Source: Pseudorhodobacter turbinis (GTDB taxonomy: Bacteria > Pseudomonadota > Alphaproteobacteria > Rhodobacterales > Rhodobacteraceae). From it: DNA of 64,000 bases. Below, piece by piece: positions 27,722 through 36,634 of the stretch. The notes below the pieces were generated by a model. That model saw nothing but the letters and a program-made list of their open reading frames with translations, ran no database searches and was not told the DNA's origin. Position 1 is the stretch's first letter. Each line of letters opens with the position of its first letter. The position numbers and the translations under genes are program-made. Where the stretch lies: positions 1,302,001 to 1,366,000 of the forward strand of contig NZ_CP039965.1 of assembly GCF_005234135.1 (NCBI RefSeq), written 5' to 3'.

Positions 27722-27794
27722 TCGCAGAGCTTCCCACTTCCCCCGGCGTGCCATGCTGCGCCGGGGGTATTCTATGCAACGTCAGGATAAGATT

Positions 27795-29735
27795 ATGGCT
27801 TCGACAAAAGACCCCGCCTTCGACGCGACCACCCCGGTACAAGCCCCGCGCCCAAGGCAACGGATCATGGTGATTATCACCATGATTCTGGGCGTGCTTG
27901 GCGTGACCATGGCGATTAACCAACAGTTTCTATTGGGTATTTTCGGGTTTCAACCCTTGGGCAATGCCTATCTCTATTATCTGATCGGGATTTTTCTGGC
28001 CATTGCCTTTCTGACGTTACCTTTCAGCAGCACCCATCCGGAACGGTTGTTCTGGCTCAATCCTGTATTGGCTATCGCGGCTTTGATCAGCGCGGGCTGG
28101 CTTGGCTATCACGGACTTGAGATTCTTCAGCGGGGTTGGGAATATGATGCGCCGTTAATGGGCGATATCATGGCCTCGGTCTTGCTGTTTCTTGTGCTTG
28201 AAGGGGTGCGGCGTGCGGGCGGGACGGTCTTGCTGTTTACCGCGCTTTTGTTCGGCTCTTACCCGCTTTGGGCCGATAGCATGCCCGGCTTTTTGTGGGG
28301 GACGGAATACTCCCTGATCGGGACGGTTCGCGCGCATGTTCTGGGTGTGGAATCGGTAATCGGGATTCCGATGCAGGTTGTGGCCGAGCTGGTCATCGGC
28401 TTTGTTGTTTTCGGCTCGGTTCTGGTCATCACCAAAGGCAGCGACTTTTTCATGGAGCTGGCCTCGGCGCTTTTGGGCCACACGCGTGGCGGACCGGCCA
28501 AGGTTGCCGTGCTTGGCTCAGGCATCCTCGGGTCGCTTTCGGGCAGCGTGATTTCCAACATCCTGACCTCGGGGCCGTTTTCCATCCCGACGATGCGGCG
28601 TGTGGGATACCCTGCGCATTACGCCGCCGCCGTTGAGGCCTGCGCCTCAACCGGGGCCACCTTGATGCCGCCGGTGATGGGCACGGTTGCCTTTGTGATG
28701 GCGTCCTTTTTGGGCGTCCAATATTCAAGCATCGTGATTGCAGCGCTTATTCCGGCGATCCTGTTCTATGTCGCGCTGCTGTTTCAGGTTGATATGTATG
28801 CCGCACGCCGCGGCCTCGCAGGTCTTCCCCGCGACGAGATCCCGCCCATTTGGCCGGTTCTGAAATCCGGCTGGCCCTATCTGCTCAGCCTCGCGGTGCT
28901 GATCTATGTATTGATGATCATGCGGATGGAGGCGCGCGCGCCCTATTACGCCTCGGTGGTGATGCTGGTCGCGACCGCTTTTCGCAAGGAAACCCGCCTA
29001 ACGGTGAACCGTGCCATAGAGCTGGTTCAGGACACCTCGCGCAACATCGCGGGCCTTGTGGCGGTGCTGGCGGGGATCGGGCTTGTCGTTGGCGGGCTGT
29101 CCTATACCGGCGTTGCGGGGGCATTTTCGCGCGAATTGCTGCTCTATGCAGATGGCAACACCGCGCTGATGTTGATTGCAGGGGCGGTGACAAGCTTTGT
29201 GCTTGGTATGGGGATGACCGTGACGGCCTGCTATATCTTTTTGTCGATCCTGCTGGCGCCGGCATTGGTGCAGGCCGGTCTGCATCCGATCGCAAGCCAC
29301 CTGTTCATCCTGTACTGGGGGATGCTGTCCTATATCACGCCGCCGGTGGCGTTGGCTGCGATTACCGCCGCTAGTGTGGCCGGATCACGCCCGATGCAGA
29401 CCGGCTTTTACGCGATGCGCCTGGGGATGCCGCTTTTCGTTCTGCCGTTCATCTTCGTTTATGATCCGGCGCTGATCATGGAAGGCACCGCCCTTCAGAT
29501 CATCGAACGCGTCGGCCTAACCCTGATTGCGATTTGGGCGATCACCTCGGCGTTTGAAAGCTGGATCTACAAAGTCGGGCTGATCGGCCCTGTCAGCCGG
29601 ATCGCCGTGGCAATCGGGGGGGTCTTGATCTTGTTCCCCGATTTGCCAACCAGCCTGCTTGGCGGGGTGATCCTTGTTGCGGTCATCGGGATCAATTTGA
29701 AATTTGTGCGGCGACACCCTGCCGTGAAAGCTTGA
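27795..29735 (+). CDS. TRAP transporter fused small/large permease (DctQM type)
   Basis: 646-residue polytopic protein combining the 4-TM small and 12-TM large TRAP subunits. Seen directly: hydrophobic segments from about residue 20 onward and the large-subunit signatures GILGSLSGSVISNILTSGPF (about 253) and ACASTGATLMPPVMGT (about 287). I choose the ATG at 27795, which has AGGA 7 bases upstream, over ATGs at 27753 and 27774. It works with the TAXI protein 73 bases upstream. Confidence 0.92.
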   Translation: MASTKDPAFDATTPVQAPRPRQRIMVIITMILGVLGVTMAINQQFLLGIFGFQPLGNAYLYYLIGIFLAIAFLTLPFSSTHPERLFWLNPVLAIAALISAGWLGYHGLEILQRGWEYDAPLMGDIMASVLLFLVLEGVRRAGGTVLLFTALLFGSYPLWADSMPGFLWGTEYSLIGTVRAHVLGVESVIGIPMQVVAELVIGFVVFGSVLVITKGSDFFMELASALLGHTRGGPAKVAVLGSGILGSLSGSVISNILTSGPFSIPTMRRVGYPAHYAAAVEACASTGATLMPPVMGTVAFVMASFLGVQYSSIVIAALIPAILFYVALLFQVDMYAARRGLAGLPRDEIPPIWPVLKSGWPYLLSLAVLIYVLMIMRMEARAPYYASVVMLVATAFRKETRLTVNRAIELVQDTSRNIAGLVAVLAGIGLVVGGLSYTGVAGAFSRELLLYADGNTALMLIAGAVTSFVLGMGMTVTACYIFLSILLAPALVQAGLHPIASHLFILYWGMLSYITPPVALAAITAASVAGSRPMQTGFYAMRLGMPLFVLPFIFVYDPALIMEGTALQIIERVGLTLIAIWAITSAFESWIYKVGLIGPVSRIAVAIGGVLILFPDLPTSLLGGVILVAVIGINLKFVRRHPAVKA

Positions 29736-29744
29736 GGCACTTCT

Positions 29745-30410
29745 ATGGATAAAACAGTAGCCGATCTGGCGCGCGCGGTCGCGCCGATCACCGATGGCGC
29801 ATCGATCATGATTGGCGGGTTCGGATCGTCGGGTATTCCTTTCGGGCTGATCGATGCGCTTTGCGCGCAGGGCACAACCGGCCTTACGATCATTTCCAAC
29901 AATGCGGGTGCGGGCGATACCGGTATTGCCACGCTGCTCAAGGCGGGGCGGGTGGCGAAGGTCATCTGTTCTTACCCCCGCTCGCCCGGATCGATCTGGT
30001 TCGAGCGCCGCTATGAGGCCGGCGAGGTGGAGCTGGAGGTGGTCCCGCAAGGCACCTTGGCCGAACGTATCCGCGCCGCAGGGGCCGGGCTTGGCGGTTT
30101 CCTGACCCCGACCGCCTATGGCACCCGCCTTGCCGAGGGCAAAGAAACCCGCGTCATCGATGGCCGCGGTTATGTGCTGGAAAGCCCCCTTCATGCCGAT
30201 TTCGCCTTGGTCCGCGCCGAACGGGGCGACCGTTACGGCAACCTCAACTATCACGCCACGGCCCGTAATTTTAATCCGGTGATGGCAATGGGCGCACGTC
30301 ACACCATCGCAGAGGTCCGGCAACTGGCATCAGAACCGCTTGAACCCGAAACGGTGATTACAGCGGGGATCTTTGTCAAAAGCGTTGTGGAATACGGGGT
30401 GCGACCATGA
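29745..30410 (+). CDS. 3-oxoacid CoA-transferase subunit A
   Basis: 221-residue alpha subunit of a family I CoA-transferase. The CoA-binding glycine motif IMIGGFGSSGIPFGLIDAL lies at about residues 23-41. It overlaps the subunit B gene by 4 bases (ATGA), which is usual for this heteromer. It starts 9 bases after the TRAP permease, so activation of the imported acid with CoA from a donor such as succinyl-CoA or acetyl-CoA is the likely role. Confidence 0.92.
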   Translation: MDKTVADLARAVAPITDGASIMIGGFGSSGIPFGLIDALCAQGTTGLTIISNNAGAGDTGIATLLKAGRVAKVICSYPRSPGSIWFERRYEAGEVELEVVPQGTLAERIRAAGAGLGGFLTPTAYGTRLAEGKETRVIDGRGYVLESPLHADFALVRAERGDRYGNLNYHATARNFNPVMAMGARHTIAEVRQLASEPLEPETVITAGIFVKSVVEYGVRP

Positions 30411-31042
30411 AATCATTAAGCGATAGCGAGTTGGCGGCACGGGTTGCACGCGATATCCCTGACGGGTCCTATGTCAACCTAGGGATCGGCAAGCCGACGC
30501 ATGTTTCCGAGCATCTGCCCGAAGGGCGCGAGGTGCTTTACCATTCCGAAAACGGCCTGCTGGGCGTCGGTCCCGTCCCCCCCAAAGGCATGGAGGATCT
30601 GGAGCTGATCGATGCCAGCAAGCGCTATGTCACCCCTGCGCCGGGTGCGGCGTATTTCGATCAAACGGATAGTTTTGCGATGATGCGCGGCGGGCATATC
30701 GATATCGCGGTTCTGGGCGCCTATCAGGTTGCCCAAAACGGTGATCTGGCAAATTGGGCCACGTTGGATGAGAAATACTCCCCCGCGGTTGGCGGTGCGA
30801 TGGATCTGGTGGTCGGTGTGCCGACGATTTTGGTGATGATGCGGCATGTGAACAAAGATGGCAGCCCTAAGCTTTTGAAAAACTGCACCTTTCCGCTAAC
30901 CGGACTGGCCGTGGTCAACCGCGTCTATACCGATCTTGCCGTGCTGGATGTCACGCCAGAGGGCTTCCGCTTGGTTGAACTTGCGCCGGGCAACAGCTTT
31001 GCCGAGGTGCAAGCCCTGACCGAAGCCACGATCCTGACCTGA
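30407..31042 (+). CDS. 3-oxoacid CoA-transferase subunit B
   Basis: 211-residue beta subunit carrying the catalytic glutamate in HSENGLLGVGPVP (about residue 47), followed by the GGHIDIAVLGAYQV segment (about 89). Length and motifs match AtoA/PcaJ/ScoB-type proteins; substrate cannot be assigned between acetoacetate, 3-oxoadipate or other acids. It is translationally coupled to subunit A and followed by a nitronate-monooxygenase-like gene. Confidence 0.92.
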   Translation: MKSLSDSELAARVARDIPDGSYVNLGIGKPTHVSEHLPEGREVLYHSENGLLGVGPVPPKGMEDLELIDASKRYVTPAPGAAYFDQTDSFAMMRGGHIDIAVLGAYQVAQNGDLANWATLDEKYSPAVGGAMDLVVGVPTILVMMRHVNKDGSPKLLKNCTFPLTGLAVVNRVYTDLAVLDVTPEGFRLVELAPGNSFAEVQALTEATILT

Positions 31043-31071
31043 AAAAGCAGCGTTTGAAAATAGGTAGAGAT

Positions 31072-32049
31072 ATGATGAAACAAAGCCCCACTGAGGTTTT
31101 GAAGACCGGATTGAAACTGCCCCTGATCGGCGCGCCGATGTTTCTGGCATCAGGGGTGGACCTTGTGGTGGCGCAATGCTGCGCGGGGATTATCGGCACG
31201 TTTCCCGCCCTAAACGCAAGGCCCGCAGCAGAGCTGGAAAACTGGCTGGTGCAGATCGAGACGCGGCTGGAGGCGCACCGCCTGACCACGGGGCAAACCC
31301 CGGCGGCCTACGGCGTTAACCTGATCGTGAATGATTATAACGAACGTCTGGATGAAGATCTTGCGACACTGGTGCGCCATAAGGTGCCGCTGGTGATCAC
31401 CTCGCTTTCGGCGCCCGATAAGGTGGTCGAGGCCGTGCATGGCTATGGCGGATTGGTGTTCCACGATGTTGTCAAGGCACGCCACGCCCGCCGCGCAGTT
31501 TCAGCCGGTGTTGACGGGTTGATCCTTGTGGCCACCGGCGCGGGCGGTCATGCGGGCACGCTAAGCCCCTTTGCCTTGATTGAGGAAGTGCGCGCCTTTT
31601 ACGACGGGCCGCTGGCGCTTTCGGGGGCGATTGCGAATGGTCGTGCGGTGCTGGCAGCACAGGCCTTGGGCTGTGATTTCGCCTATGCAGGCACGGTTTT
31701 CATCGCCACCGAGGAATCCATTGCACCGCTTGCACATAAGGAAATGATCATTGGCGCTGCCTCTGACGGGATCATGTATACGCCGATGTTTTCCGGCACC
31801 CCCGCCAATTACCTGATCCCCAGCATGGAAGCCGCAGGCGTCGATATTGCCGCCGCACAACAAGCCGCCCCCCAAAAAATGCGCGCCAAGACCGATGAGA
31901 GCCGCCCAAAGGCATGGAAAGATGTCTGGAGCGCGGGCCAGTCCGTCGGCCAATCCCAGCGGCTTTGCCCCGCCGCCGAGGTGGTCGCGCGGATGGTGGC
32001 CGAATATCACGCGGCCAAATCCGCGATCTGCACTGATGCCAACCATTAG
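31072..32049 (+). CDS. Nitronate monooxygenase/2-nitropropane dioxygenase-like flavoprotein
   Basis: 325-residue FMN-dependent TIM-barrel protein. N-terminal LIGAPMFLASGVDLVVA, the catalytic-histidine motif GAGGHAG (about residue 151) and SGAIANGRAVLAAQALGCDFAYAG fit class I nitronate monooxygenase relatives. In catabolic operons such proteins are sometimes mis-named enoyl reductases or act on other substrates. The ATG at 31072 is preceded by AGGTAGAG; the TTG of the longer frame lacks a ribosome site. Same strand and close to CoA-transferase and MmgE/PrpD genes. Confidence 0.85.
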   Translation: MMKQSPTEVLKTGLKLPLIGAPMFLASGVDLVVAQCCAGIIGTFPALNARPAAELENWLVQIETRLEAHRLTTGQTPAAYGVNLIVNDYNERLDEDLATLVRHKVPLVITSLSAPDKVVEAVHGYGGLVFHDVVKARHARRAVSAGVDGLILVATGAGGHAGTLSPFALIEEVRAFYDGPLALSGAIANGRAVLAAQALGCDFAYAGTVFIATEESIAPLAHKEMIIGAASDGIMYTPMFSGTPANYLIPSMEAAGVDIAAAQQAAPQKMRAKTDESRPKAWKDVWSAGQSVGQSQRLCPAAEVVARMVAEYHAAKSAICTDANH

Positions 32050-32076
32050 ACTTGTTTACGAAAGAAGGACCCCCCA

Positions 32077-33396
32077 ATGACACTCGCCCGCAAACTTGCT
32101 GACTTCGCCGCTGGCCCGATCCATCCGACAGCGGCCATGCGTGATTTTGTGCGCCTGTCGCTGTTCGATTGGACCACAGTCGGCATTGCCGGCGGGGACG
32201 AGCCGGTCGCACAGGCCGCGCGCAAAATGGCCTTGGGCAGTGCGGCAATGGAAACGGGCGCCACGATGTTTCGGGGTGGGCGCGCGGCACCGGCAACGGC
32301 GGCCTTGGTCAATGGCGCCACCAGCCACGCGCTTGATTATGACGATACGCATTTCGGCCATATCGGCCACCCCAGCGTTGCGGTGACACCCGCGGCCCTT
32401 GCCTTGGCCGAGCGTGAGGGCGTTGATGGCGCAGCCCTTTTGGAGGCGCTGGCCGTGGGGCTTGAAACCGCTTGTCGTGTCGGGGCGTGGCTGGGCCGCG
32501 TGCATTACGAGGCGGGGTTTCACCAGACCGGCACGTCGGGCGCATTTGGCGCGATGGCGGCGGCAGGGCGGATTTTGGGCCTTGATGCCGAGCAGATGGC
32601 GCAGGGGTTCCGCCTGACGGCCACCCGCGCCGCCGGGCTGAAAAGCCAGTTCGGCACGATGGGCAAGCCGCTGAATGCCGGATTTGCCGCCGAAGTCGGC
32701 GTCACATCGGCCTTGCTGGCGCGGGCAGGGGCGCAATCGGCGCAAAATGCAATCGAGGGCGCGCAAGGCTTTGGCCCGACCCATGCGGGGGCTGCCGATG
32801 AAAGTGTTTTTGACGGGCTTGGGCAGGCGTGGCTGTTCCCCAACATTTCCTATAAATTCCACGCCTGCTGCCACGGTCTTCATGCGATGCTGGAGGCGGT
32901 TCGCACCCTTCGGGATGGACCTTTGCATGAAAACCGGCCCAACGAGCTTCAAGCGATCACAATCCGCACCCATCCACGTTGGTTTGCTGTTTGTAACAAG
33001 CCTGCGCCCGCAACCGGACTAGAGGCAAAATTCAGCTATCGGTTGACTGCCGCGATGATGCTGGCAGGTGTCGATACGGCGGCATTAGGGACATATACCG
33101 ACGAGGTTTGCACCCGCCCCGATCTGGTTGCCCTGCGTGACCGCATAGAGGTGATCGCGGATGACAATTTGGCGGACAGCGCCTCTGAAGTGACGATCAC
33201 CACGGCGGGGCAGGGGGATGTTACCGCCCGCTATGATATCCTGACCGAGAATGATCCTGCGGTGCTGGAGGGGCGGCTGCGCGACAAGGCCGGCTCTCTG
33301 TTGGGGGCAGAAGGGGCTGCGGACCTGTGGGAAACTGTGGCGGGGCTGGACCAGCAAGACGGGCTTGCTAATCTCATTGCCCGGATTGGCGCTTGA
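32077..33396 (+). CDS. MmgE/PrpD-family protein (2-methylcitrate dehydratase-like)
   Basis: 439-residue member of the MmgE/PrpD fold. The conserved segment NGATSHALDYDDTHFGHIGHPSVAVTPAALA (residues about 83-113, given here only by its key ALDYDD and GHPS parts) and MGKPLNAGFAAEVGV (about 194) identify it. Family members dehydrate 2-methylcitrate or isomerise/dehydrate related tricarboxylates, including cis-aconitate decarboxylase relatives. As last gene of the TRAP/CoA-transferase cluster it suggests a branched tri- or dicarboxylate as the substrate. Confidence 0.88.
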   Translation: MTLARKLADFAAGPIHPTAAMRDFVRLSLFDWTTVGIAGGDEPVAQAARKMALGSAAMETGATMFRGGRAAPATAALVNGATSHALDYDDTHFGHIGHPSVAVTPAALALAEREGVDGAALLEALAVGLETACRVGAWLGRVHYEAGFHQTGTSGAFGAMAAAGRILGLDAEQMAQGFRLTATRAAGLKSQFGTMGKPLNAGFAAEVGVTSALLARAGAQSAQNAIEGAQGFGPTHAGAADESVFDGLGQAWLFPNISYKFHACCHGLHAMLEAVRTLRDGPLHENRPNELQAITIRTHPRWFAVCNKPAPATGLEAKFSYRLTAAMMLAGVDTAALGTYTDEVCTRPDLVALRDRIEVIADDNLADSASEVTITTAGQGDVTARYDILTENDPAVLEGRLRDKAGSLLGAEGAADLWETVAGLDQQDGLANLIARIGA

Positions 33397-33407
33397 CCAC
33401 CGTCACA

Positions 33408-33437
33408 TGGCCGACCCCTTTTTGCAGGGGTCGGCCA
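33408..33437. terminator. Strong bidirectional hairpin terminator
   Basis: TGGCCGACCCC at 33408-33418 pairs perfectly with GGGGTCGGCCA at 33427-33437 around an 8-base loop containing TTTTT. It sits between the MmgE/PrpD gene and the convergent aldehyde dehydrogenase remnant and can end transcription from both. Confidence 0.75.
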
Positions 33438-33446
33438 CTGCTTGGA

Positions 33447-33546
33447 TCAGGATTTTTGCGTCACCAATTTGGTATAGACATAGGATTCAATCGCTTCCGG
33501 TCCGCCTTCGGAGCCAAAGCCTGAATCCTTGATGCCGCCCGCCGGG
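33447..33546 (-). pseudogene. Aldehyde dehydrogenase C-terminal remnant cut by IS6 element
   Basis: About 32 codons survive, reading [16 protein letters not shown] and ending [12 protein letters not shown] with a stop at 33447. This is the C-terminus of an NAD(P)-dependent aldehyde dehydrogenase of the succinate-semialdehyde type (GGxKDSGxGSEGG motif). The rest of the gene is missing at the exact left end of the IS6 copy, so the insertion or a later IS-mediated deletion removed it. Confidence 0.85.
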
Positions 33547-34374
33547 GGTTCTGCCGCAAACTTTTGCGATCTTTCGTTTGTTGGCTGATTTTGCGACATG
33601 GTTCTCAAACAAGCAAGCAACAGGATGTATCGGATGTCGGTTGATTTCAAGGGAGCCCATTATCCTAAAAGCGTAATCCTGTGCGCGGTTTATTTCTATG
33701 TGCGATATAGAGTTTCCTATCGCGACCTGGAAGGAATCATGGAGGAGCGTGGAGCAGAAGTTGACCATGCAACCTTGAACCGTTGGGTGGTTAAGTTTGC
33801 GCCGCTGATGGCGGCACAAGCGCAGTCCCGCAAGAAGCCAACCGCCAAATCTTGGCGCATGGACGAAACCTACATCAAGGCTAAAGGCAAATGGACCTAT
33901 TATTACCGGGCGGTCGACAACACAGGAAAAACCCTTGATTTCATGCTGTCTGAGCGTCGCGACAAGGCGGCAGCCCGTCGATTTCTCAAGCGCGCGATTG
34001 GCAAAAATGGCGTGCCTGACCGTGTCGTCATCGACAAGAGCGGCGCCAATCTGGCGGGTCTGCAAAGCATCAATGTGATCCTGAAGTTCACGGGCTCAGG
34101 CAACAGCATCAAGATCCTGCAGGTCAAATACCTCAACAACATTATTGAACAGGACCACCGCTTCGTAAAGCGGATCACGGGCCCAATGCTTGGCTTCAAG
34201 GCCTTCCATTCTGCCGAGGCTACCTTGGCTGCGATCGAGACCGTGCACATGACCCGAAAGGGGCAGATCCATGCCAACGGCCTCACCGCGTTTCAGCAGT
34301 TTGCTGCGCTCGCAGCATAGGTATGCCCAGGCTATGCCCGCACTCAAACTCCAACAAAATTTGCGACAGCAACC
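33547..34374 (+). mobile_element. IS6-family insertion sequence, copy 1 (intact)
   Basis: 828-bp element. Left end GGTTCTGCCGCAAACTTTTG and right end (read inward) GGTTGCTGTCGCAAATTTTG are imperfect terminal inverted repeats; the same ends bound two further copies, which fixes the borders. The flanking octamers are CCGCCGGG on the left and TAAAAATA on the right, so there is no target duplication. It has probably taken part in deletion or recombination since insertion. Confidence 0.9.
33598..34320 (+). CDS. IS6-family (IS26-like) transposase, intact
   Basis: 240-residue DDE transposase. N-terminal helix-turn-helix ([21 protein letters not shown], residues about 38-58 in part), catalytic Asp in RMDETYIK (about 87), second Asp in [11 protein letters not shown] (about 145) and Glu in [12 protein letters not shown] (about 182). 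Replicative transposition, cointegrate formation and adjacent deletions are characteristic of the family. This is the only full-length reading frame of the three copies and could act in trans on the other two. Confidence 0.95.
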   Translation: MVLKQASNRMYRMSVDFKGAHYPKSVILCAVYFYVRYRVSYRDLEGIMEERGAEVDHATLNRWVVKFAPLMAAQAQSRKKPTAKSWRMDETYIKAKGKWTYYYRAVDNTGKTLDFMLSERRDKAAARRFLKRAIGKNGVPDRVVIDKSGANLAGLQSINVILKFTGSGNSIKILQVKYLNNIIEQDHRFVKRITGPMLGFKAFHSAEATLAAIETVHMTRKGQIHANGLTAFQQFAALAA

Positions 34375-34380
34375 TAAAAA

Positions 34381-34560
34381 TATGGGGTAATCCGGTGGTA
34401 TCGAAATCCGGAGGTCAAATCCCGGGTCCATTCGAAAATGGGCCCAGGATTGCCATGTGCCTCTCCGGCCTATGGTTAGGAACAAGCCGTTGAAAACCTG
34501 AGGTGGGGGGGATTCTAGGGTATAGAGAAACCCGAGATGAGTTTTCGAGCTGCGTAAATC
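34381..34560 (+). repeat. Diverged long direct repeat, unit A
   Basis: Matches unit B at 34772-34950. The first 79 bases are about three quarters identical by eye count, sharing TATCGAAATCC and CCGGGTC cores; a second block at 34525-34554 (GAGAAACCCGAGATGAG...) is about 80 percent identical. The offset is constant at 390-391 bases. Confidence 0.7.
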
Positions 34561-34771
34561 CGGGAAAGCCGGACATCTCGAGGATGTCGGCGGGTTATCT
34601 TTGGAAATGGCCGTCAGCCTTGGGAAAACAATATAATCGAAGCGCGCTTGGCGCAGGTTGCACGAGTTCCGGATTAGGGAATTGGCTAAGATCTGCGGTG
34701 ATTCCGGTCACAAGCGGCGATGTCGACTTCGCAGTATGGATTGGCTCAAAAGCGATTAATCCTCTTGAAAA

Positions 34772-34950
34772 CATGGGATAACCGATTGATATCGAAATCC
34801 AGAAGTCAAATACCGGGTCTACTCGAAAACAGGTCCGGATTTGCTGTGCGCATGTCGAGGCAAGGGGCTGAGGCCGCAGTCGAAAGGTCCTGAGGGTCTG
34901 ATTGGAGAGGGCTCGAGAATCCCGGGATGGCTTTTCGAGCTCCGCTTGGC
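34772..34950 (+). repeat. Diverged long direct repeat, unit B
   Basis: Second copy of the 34381-34560 repeat. Shared landmarks: TATCGAAATCC at 34789-34799, TACCGGGTCT near 34811 and TTTTCGAGCTCCG near 34932. Both copies have scattered substitutions and no shared reading frame, so an old duplication of non-coding DNA is more likely than a gene. Confidence 0.7.
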
Positions 34951-35308
34951 GAAGCCATACGACTTGGGCCAGCGGAAATCCGAGCGAGGCAGATTATCGA
35001 GACGACCTGCAGAGTGCCGCTGAACCATGGCGTGCCTTGGACCAGCAATTAGATGTGGCGCGGAAAACGCTTTTGTCGCGCTACGCCGCAGGTGGGCAGC
35101 ATAAAATAGGCAAGCTGGACTGCGCGTTGCAGAATGGGGCGGCATGGCAAATCTGCCAAGACAGAGCGCAAAAGATTTCCGCTTCAAGTTGTGGCGTATC
35201 AAGGCGAAATCTGAAAAGATGGGCGCAAAGGCTGGCGAGATGAGCAAAGATTTTGCCCGACCCGCACGGTTGGCGTTTTTTACAATCTGAACCGAACAGG
35301 ACCAAATA

Positions 35309-35818
35309 ATGAATTTCGATAAATTGCGCATATTAGGCTGGATCTTTCTAGCGTTGGGCATTGGCTCTATGGCTTGGCCCACGGCCGCGACAATCGCGTT
35401 GGAACAATTGATTGCATGGTTACTGGTGTTTTCGGGTATCTCCGGCTTGTTATTCTGGCGCAGTTTCAGTGTGGGACGTGTCGGATATGCGGGGCTGGTG
35501 ACGGCTGGGCTTGCGCTGCTCTTGGGGTTAATCTTTGTGTTTCAACCCTTCGTTGGTGCGCGCACATTGACCATAATTCTGGCAGTGCTCTTCGTGGTTG
35601 AAGGGTTGCTTGGGGTGTCCATCGCGATGGCGTTGCGCAATCAAAGCACGGGCTGGGTCTGGACATTGCTTAGCGCGGTTTCAACGCTGGTTCTGGCGGT
35701 TTTGATCATTGCAGGTTGGCCGAGCACATCGGTCTGGGTGATCGGCGTGCTGTTCGGCTTGAACCTTCTAACGACAGGCGCAGCCCTTTTGGCGCTTGGA
35801 TATTCCGGCAAGGCGTGA
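35309..35818 (+). CDS. HdeD/DUF308-family membrane protein
   Basis: 169-residue inner-membrane protein with six hydrophobic segments arranged as three hairpins, the layout of HdeD acid-resistance proteins (DUF308). The N-terminal ILGWIFLALGIGSMAWP and the VLFVVEGLLGVSIAMALR segment are typical. AGGA lies 9 bases before the ATG. The stop and the start of the DUF1003 gene share one base (TGATG), so the two are probably co-translated; both families recur in stress loci. Confidence 0.88.
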   Translation: MNFDKLRILGWIFLALGIGSMAWPTAATIALEQLIAWLLVFSGISGLLFWRSFSVGRVGYAGLVTAGLALLLGLIFVFQPFVGARTLTIILAVLFVVEGLLGVSIAMALRNQSTGWVWTLLSAVSTLVLAVLIIAGWPSTSVWVIGVLFGLNLLTTGAALLALGYSGKA

Positions 35819-36537
35819 TGTCACATAACACAGTGACACATAAATGCGCTGTTTGCGGCAAGGCGTTCAAACCGCAATACCTTCGGAAATACGAGCTTCT
35901 GCGCCCCAATCTGAACGCCGTAATCGCGGCCAGCGTGCCATCTTGGGGCCCTGGCGCTGAGATCTGCACAACCGACCTGCGGGCCATGCGGGCCCAGTAC
36001 ATTGAACAAATGTTGGCAACCGAGCGGGGCGAACTATCGGATCTTGATCGCGAAGTGATTGAGAGCATGGCAAAAGGCGAAGTGATTACCCAAGATTTGG
36101 GTGTCACGCTGGAAATGAAATCGAGTTTTGGTGAACGCGCCGCTGATAAGGTTGCCGCTATTGGTGGCTCTTGGACGTTTATCCTGTCCTTCTCGGCGGT
36201 GTTGATCATTTGGATGATGCTGAATGTCACCGCGCTGCTGTTCAAGCCGTTTGACCCGTATCCATTCATACTGCTGAACCTTGTACTGTCCAGCCTTGCC
36301 GCTATTCAGGCCCCCGTTATTATGATGAGCCAGCGGCGACAGGAAACCAAAGACCGTTTGCGGGCCGAAAACGACTATCGCATCAACCTGAAAGCAGAGC
36401 TGGAAATCCGGCAATTGCATGAAAAGATTGATCATCAAATGGCGCACCAATGGGATAAATTGGCAGAGCTACAACAGATCCAAATCGACCTGTTAGAGGA
36501 TGCAGCCCACGCAAACCGCAACTCCCGCACCCCATAA
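35818..36537 (+). CDS. DUF1003-family membrane protein
   Basis: 239-residue protein. A short N-terminal part with CAVCGKAF (residues about 9-16) resembles half of a zinc knuckle. Then comes the DUF1003 core with two membrane helices (about residues 120-142 and 150-172, ending QAPVIMMSQRRQETKDR), and a C-terminal coiled-coil-like stretch (ELEIRQLHEKIDHQMAHQWDKLAELQQIQIDLL, described here by position 195-227). Function of the family is unknown. The start overlaps the HdeD stop. Confidence 0.88.
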   Translation: MSHNTVTHKCAVCGKAFKPQYLRKYELLRPNLNAVIAASVPSWGPGAEICTTDLRAMRAQYIEQMLATERGELSDLDREVIESMAKGEVITQDLGVTLEMKSSFGERAADKVAAIGGSWTFILSFSAVLIIWMMLNVTALLFKPFDPYPFILLNLVLSSLAAIQAPVIMMSQRRQETKDRLRAENDYRINLKAELEIRQLHEKIDHQMAHQWDKLAELQQIQIDLLEDAAHANRNSRTP

Positions 36538-36634
36538 AAGGCAACTTTTACTGCGGGTTGTCGCAGATCGCAGTTTCAAGATACCTGTCTCACTGGTAAT
36601 ATTAATTATTGCGGTGCTTGTGTTGCATTGCATG
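36500..36634 (+). pseudogene. N-terminal fragment of a membrane protein, truncated by IS5 element
   Basis: An ATG at 36500, directly after GAGG and inside the end of the DUF1003 gene, opens 45 codons with a basic start (HKRQLLLRVVADRSFK) and one strong membrane helix (IPVSLVILIIAVLVLHCMG) before the IS5 border at 36635. The frame continues 10 codons into the IS and stops. It resembles the first helix of a small ion-channel or similar membrane protein, but too little remains to name it. Confidence 0.55.

Larger units (their letters stand above)
34375..35308. other. 934-bp stretch without a recognisable gene
   Basis: Between IS6 copy 1 and the HdeD-like gene. It holds two diverged copies of the same sequence about 391 bases apart (annotated as repeats) and GC-rich inverted segments. 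A minus-strand frame of 187 codons crosses 34819-35382, but it runs into the HdeD gene and has no recognisable motif, so I do not call it. Confidence 0.6.

Noticed and set aside
26429..27754. 441-codon minus-strand frame
   Set aside because: Antisense to the TAXI-TRAP binding protein with its signal peptide; no family motif.
34381..34440. tRNA-like T-arm (GGTCAAATCCCGGG) in repeat unit A
   Set aside because: No matching acceptor, D or anticodon arms, and the motif is not kept in unit B.
34819..35382. 187-codon minus-strand frame over the repeat unit B region
   Set aside because: Crosses the start of the HdeD gene, lies on degenerate repeats and has no recognisable domain.
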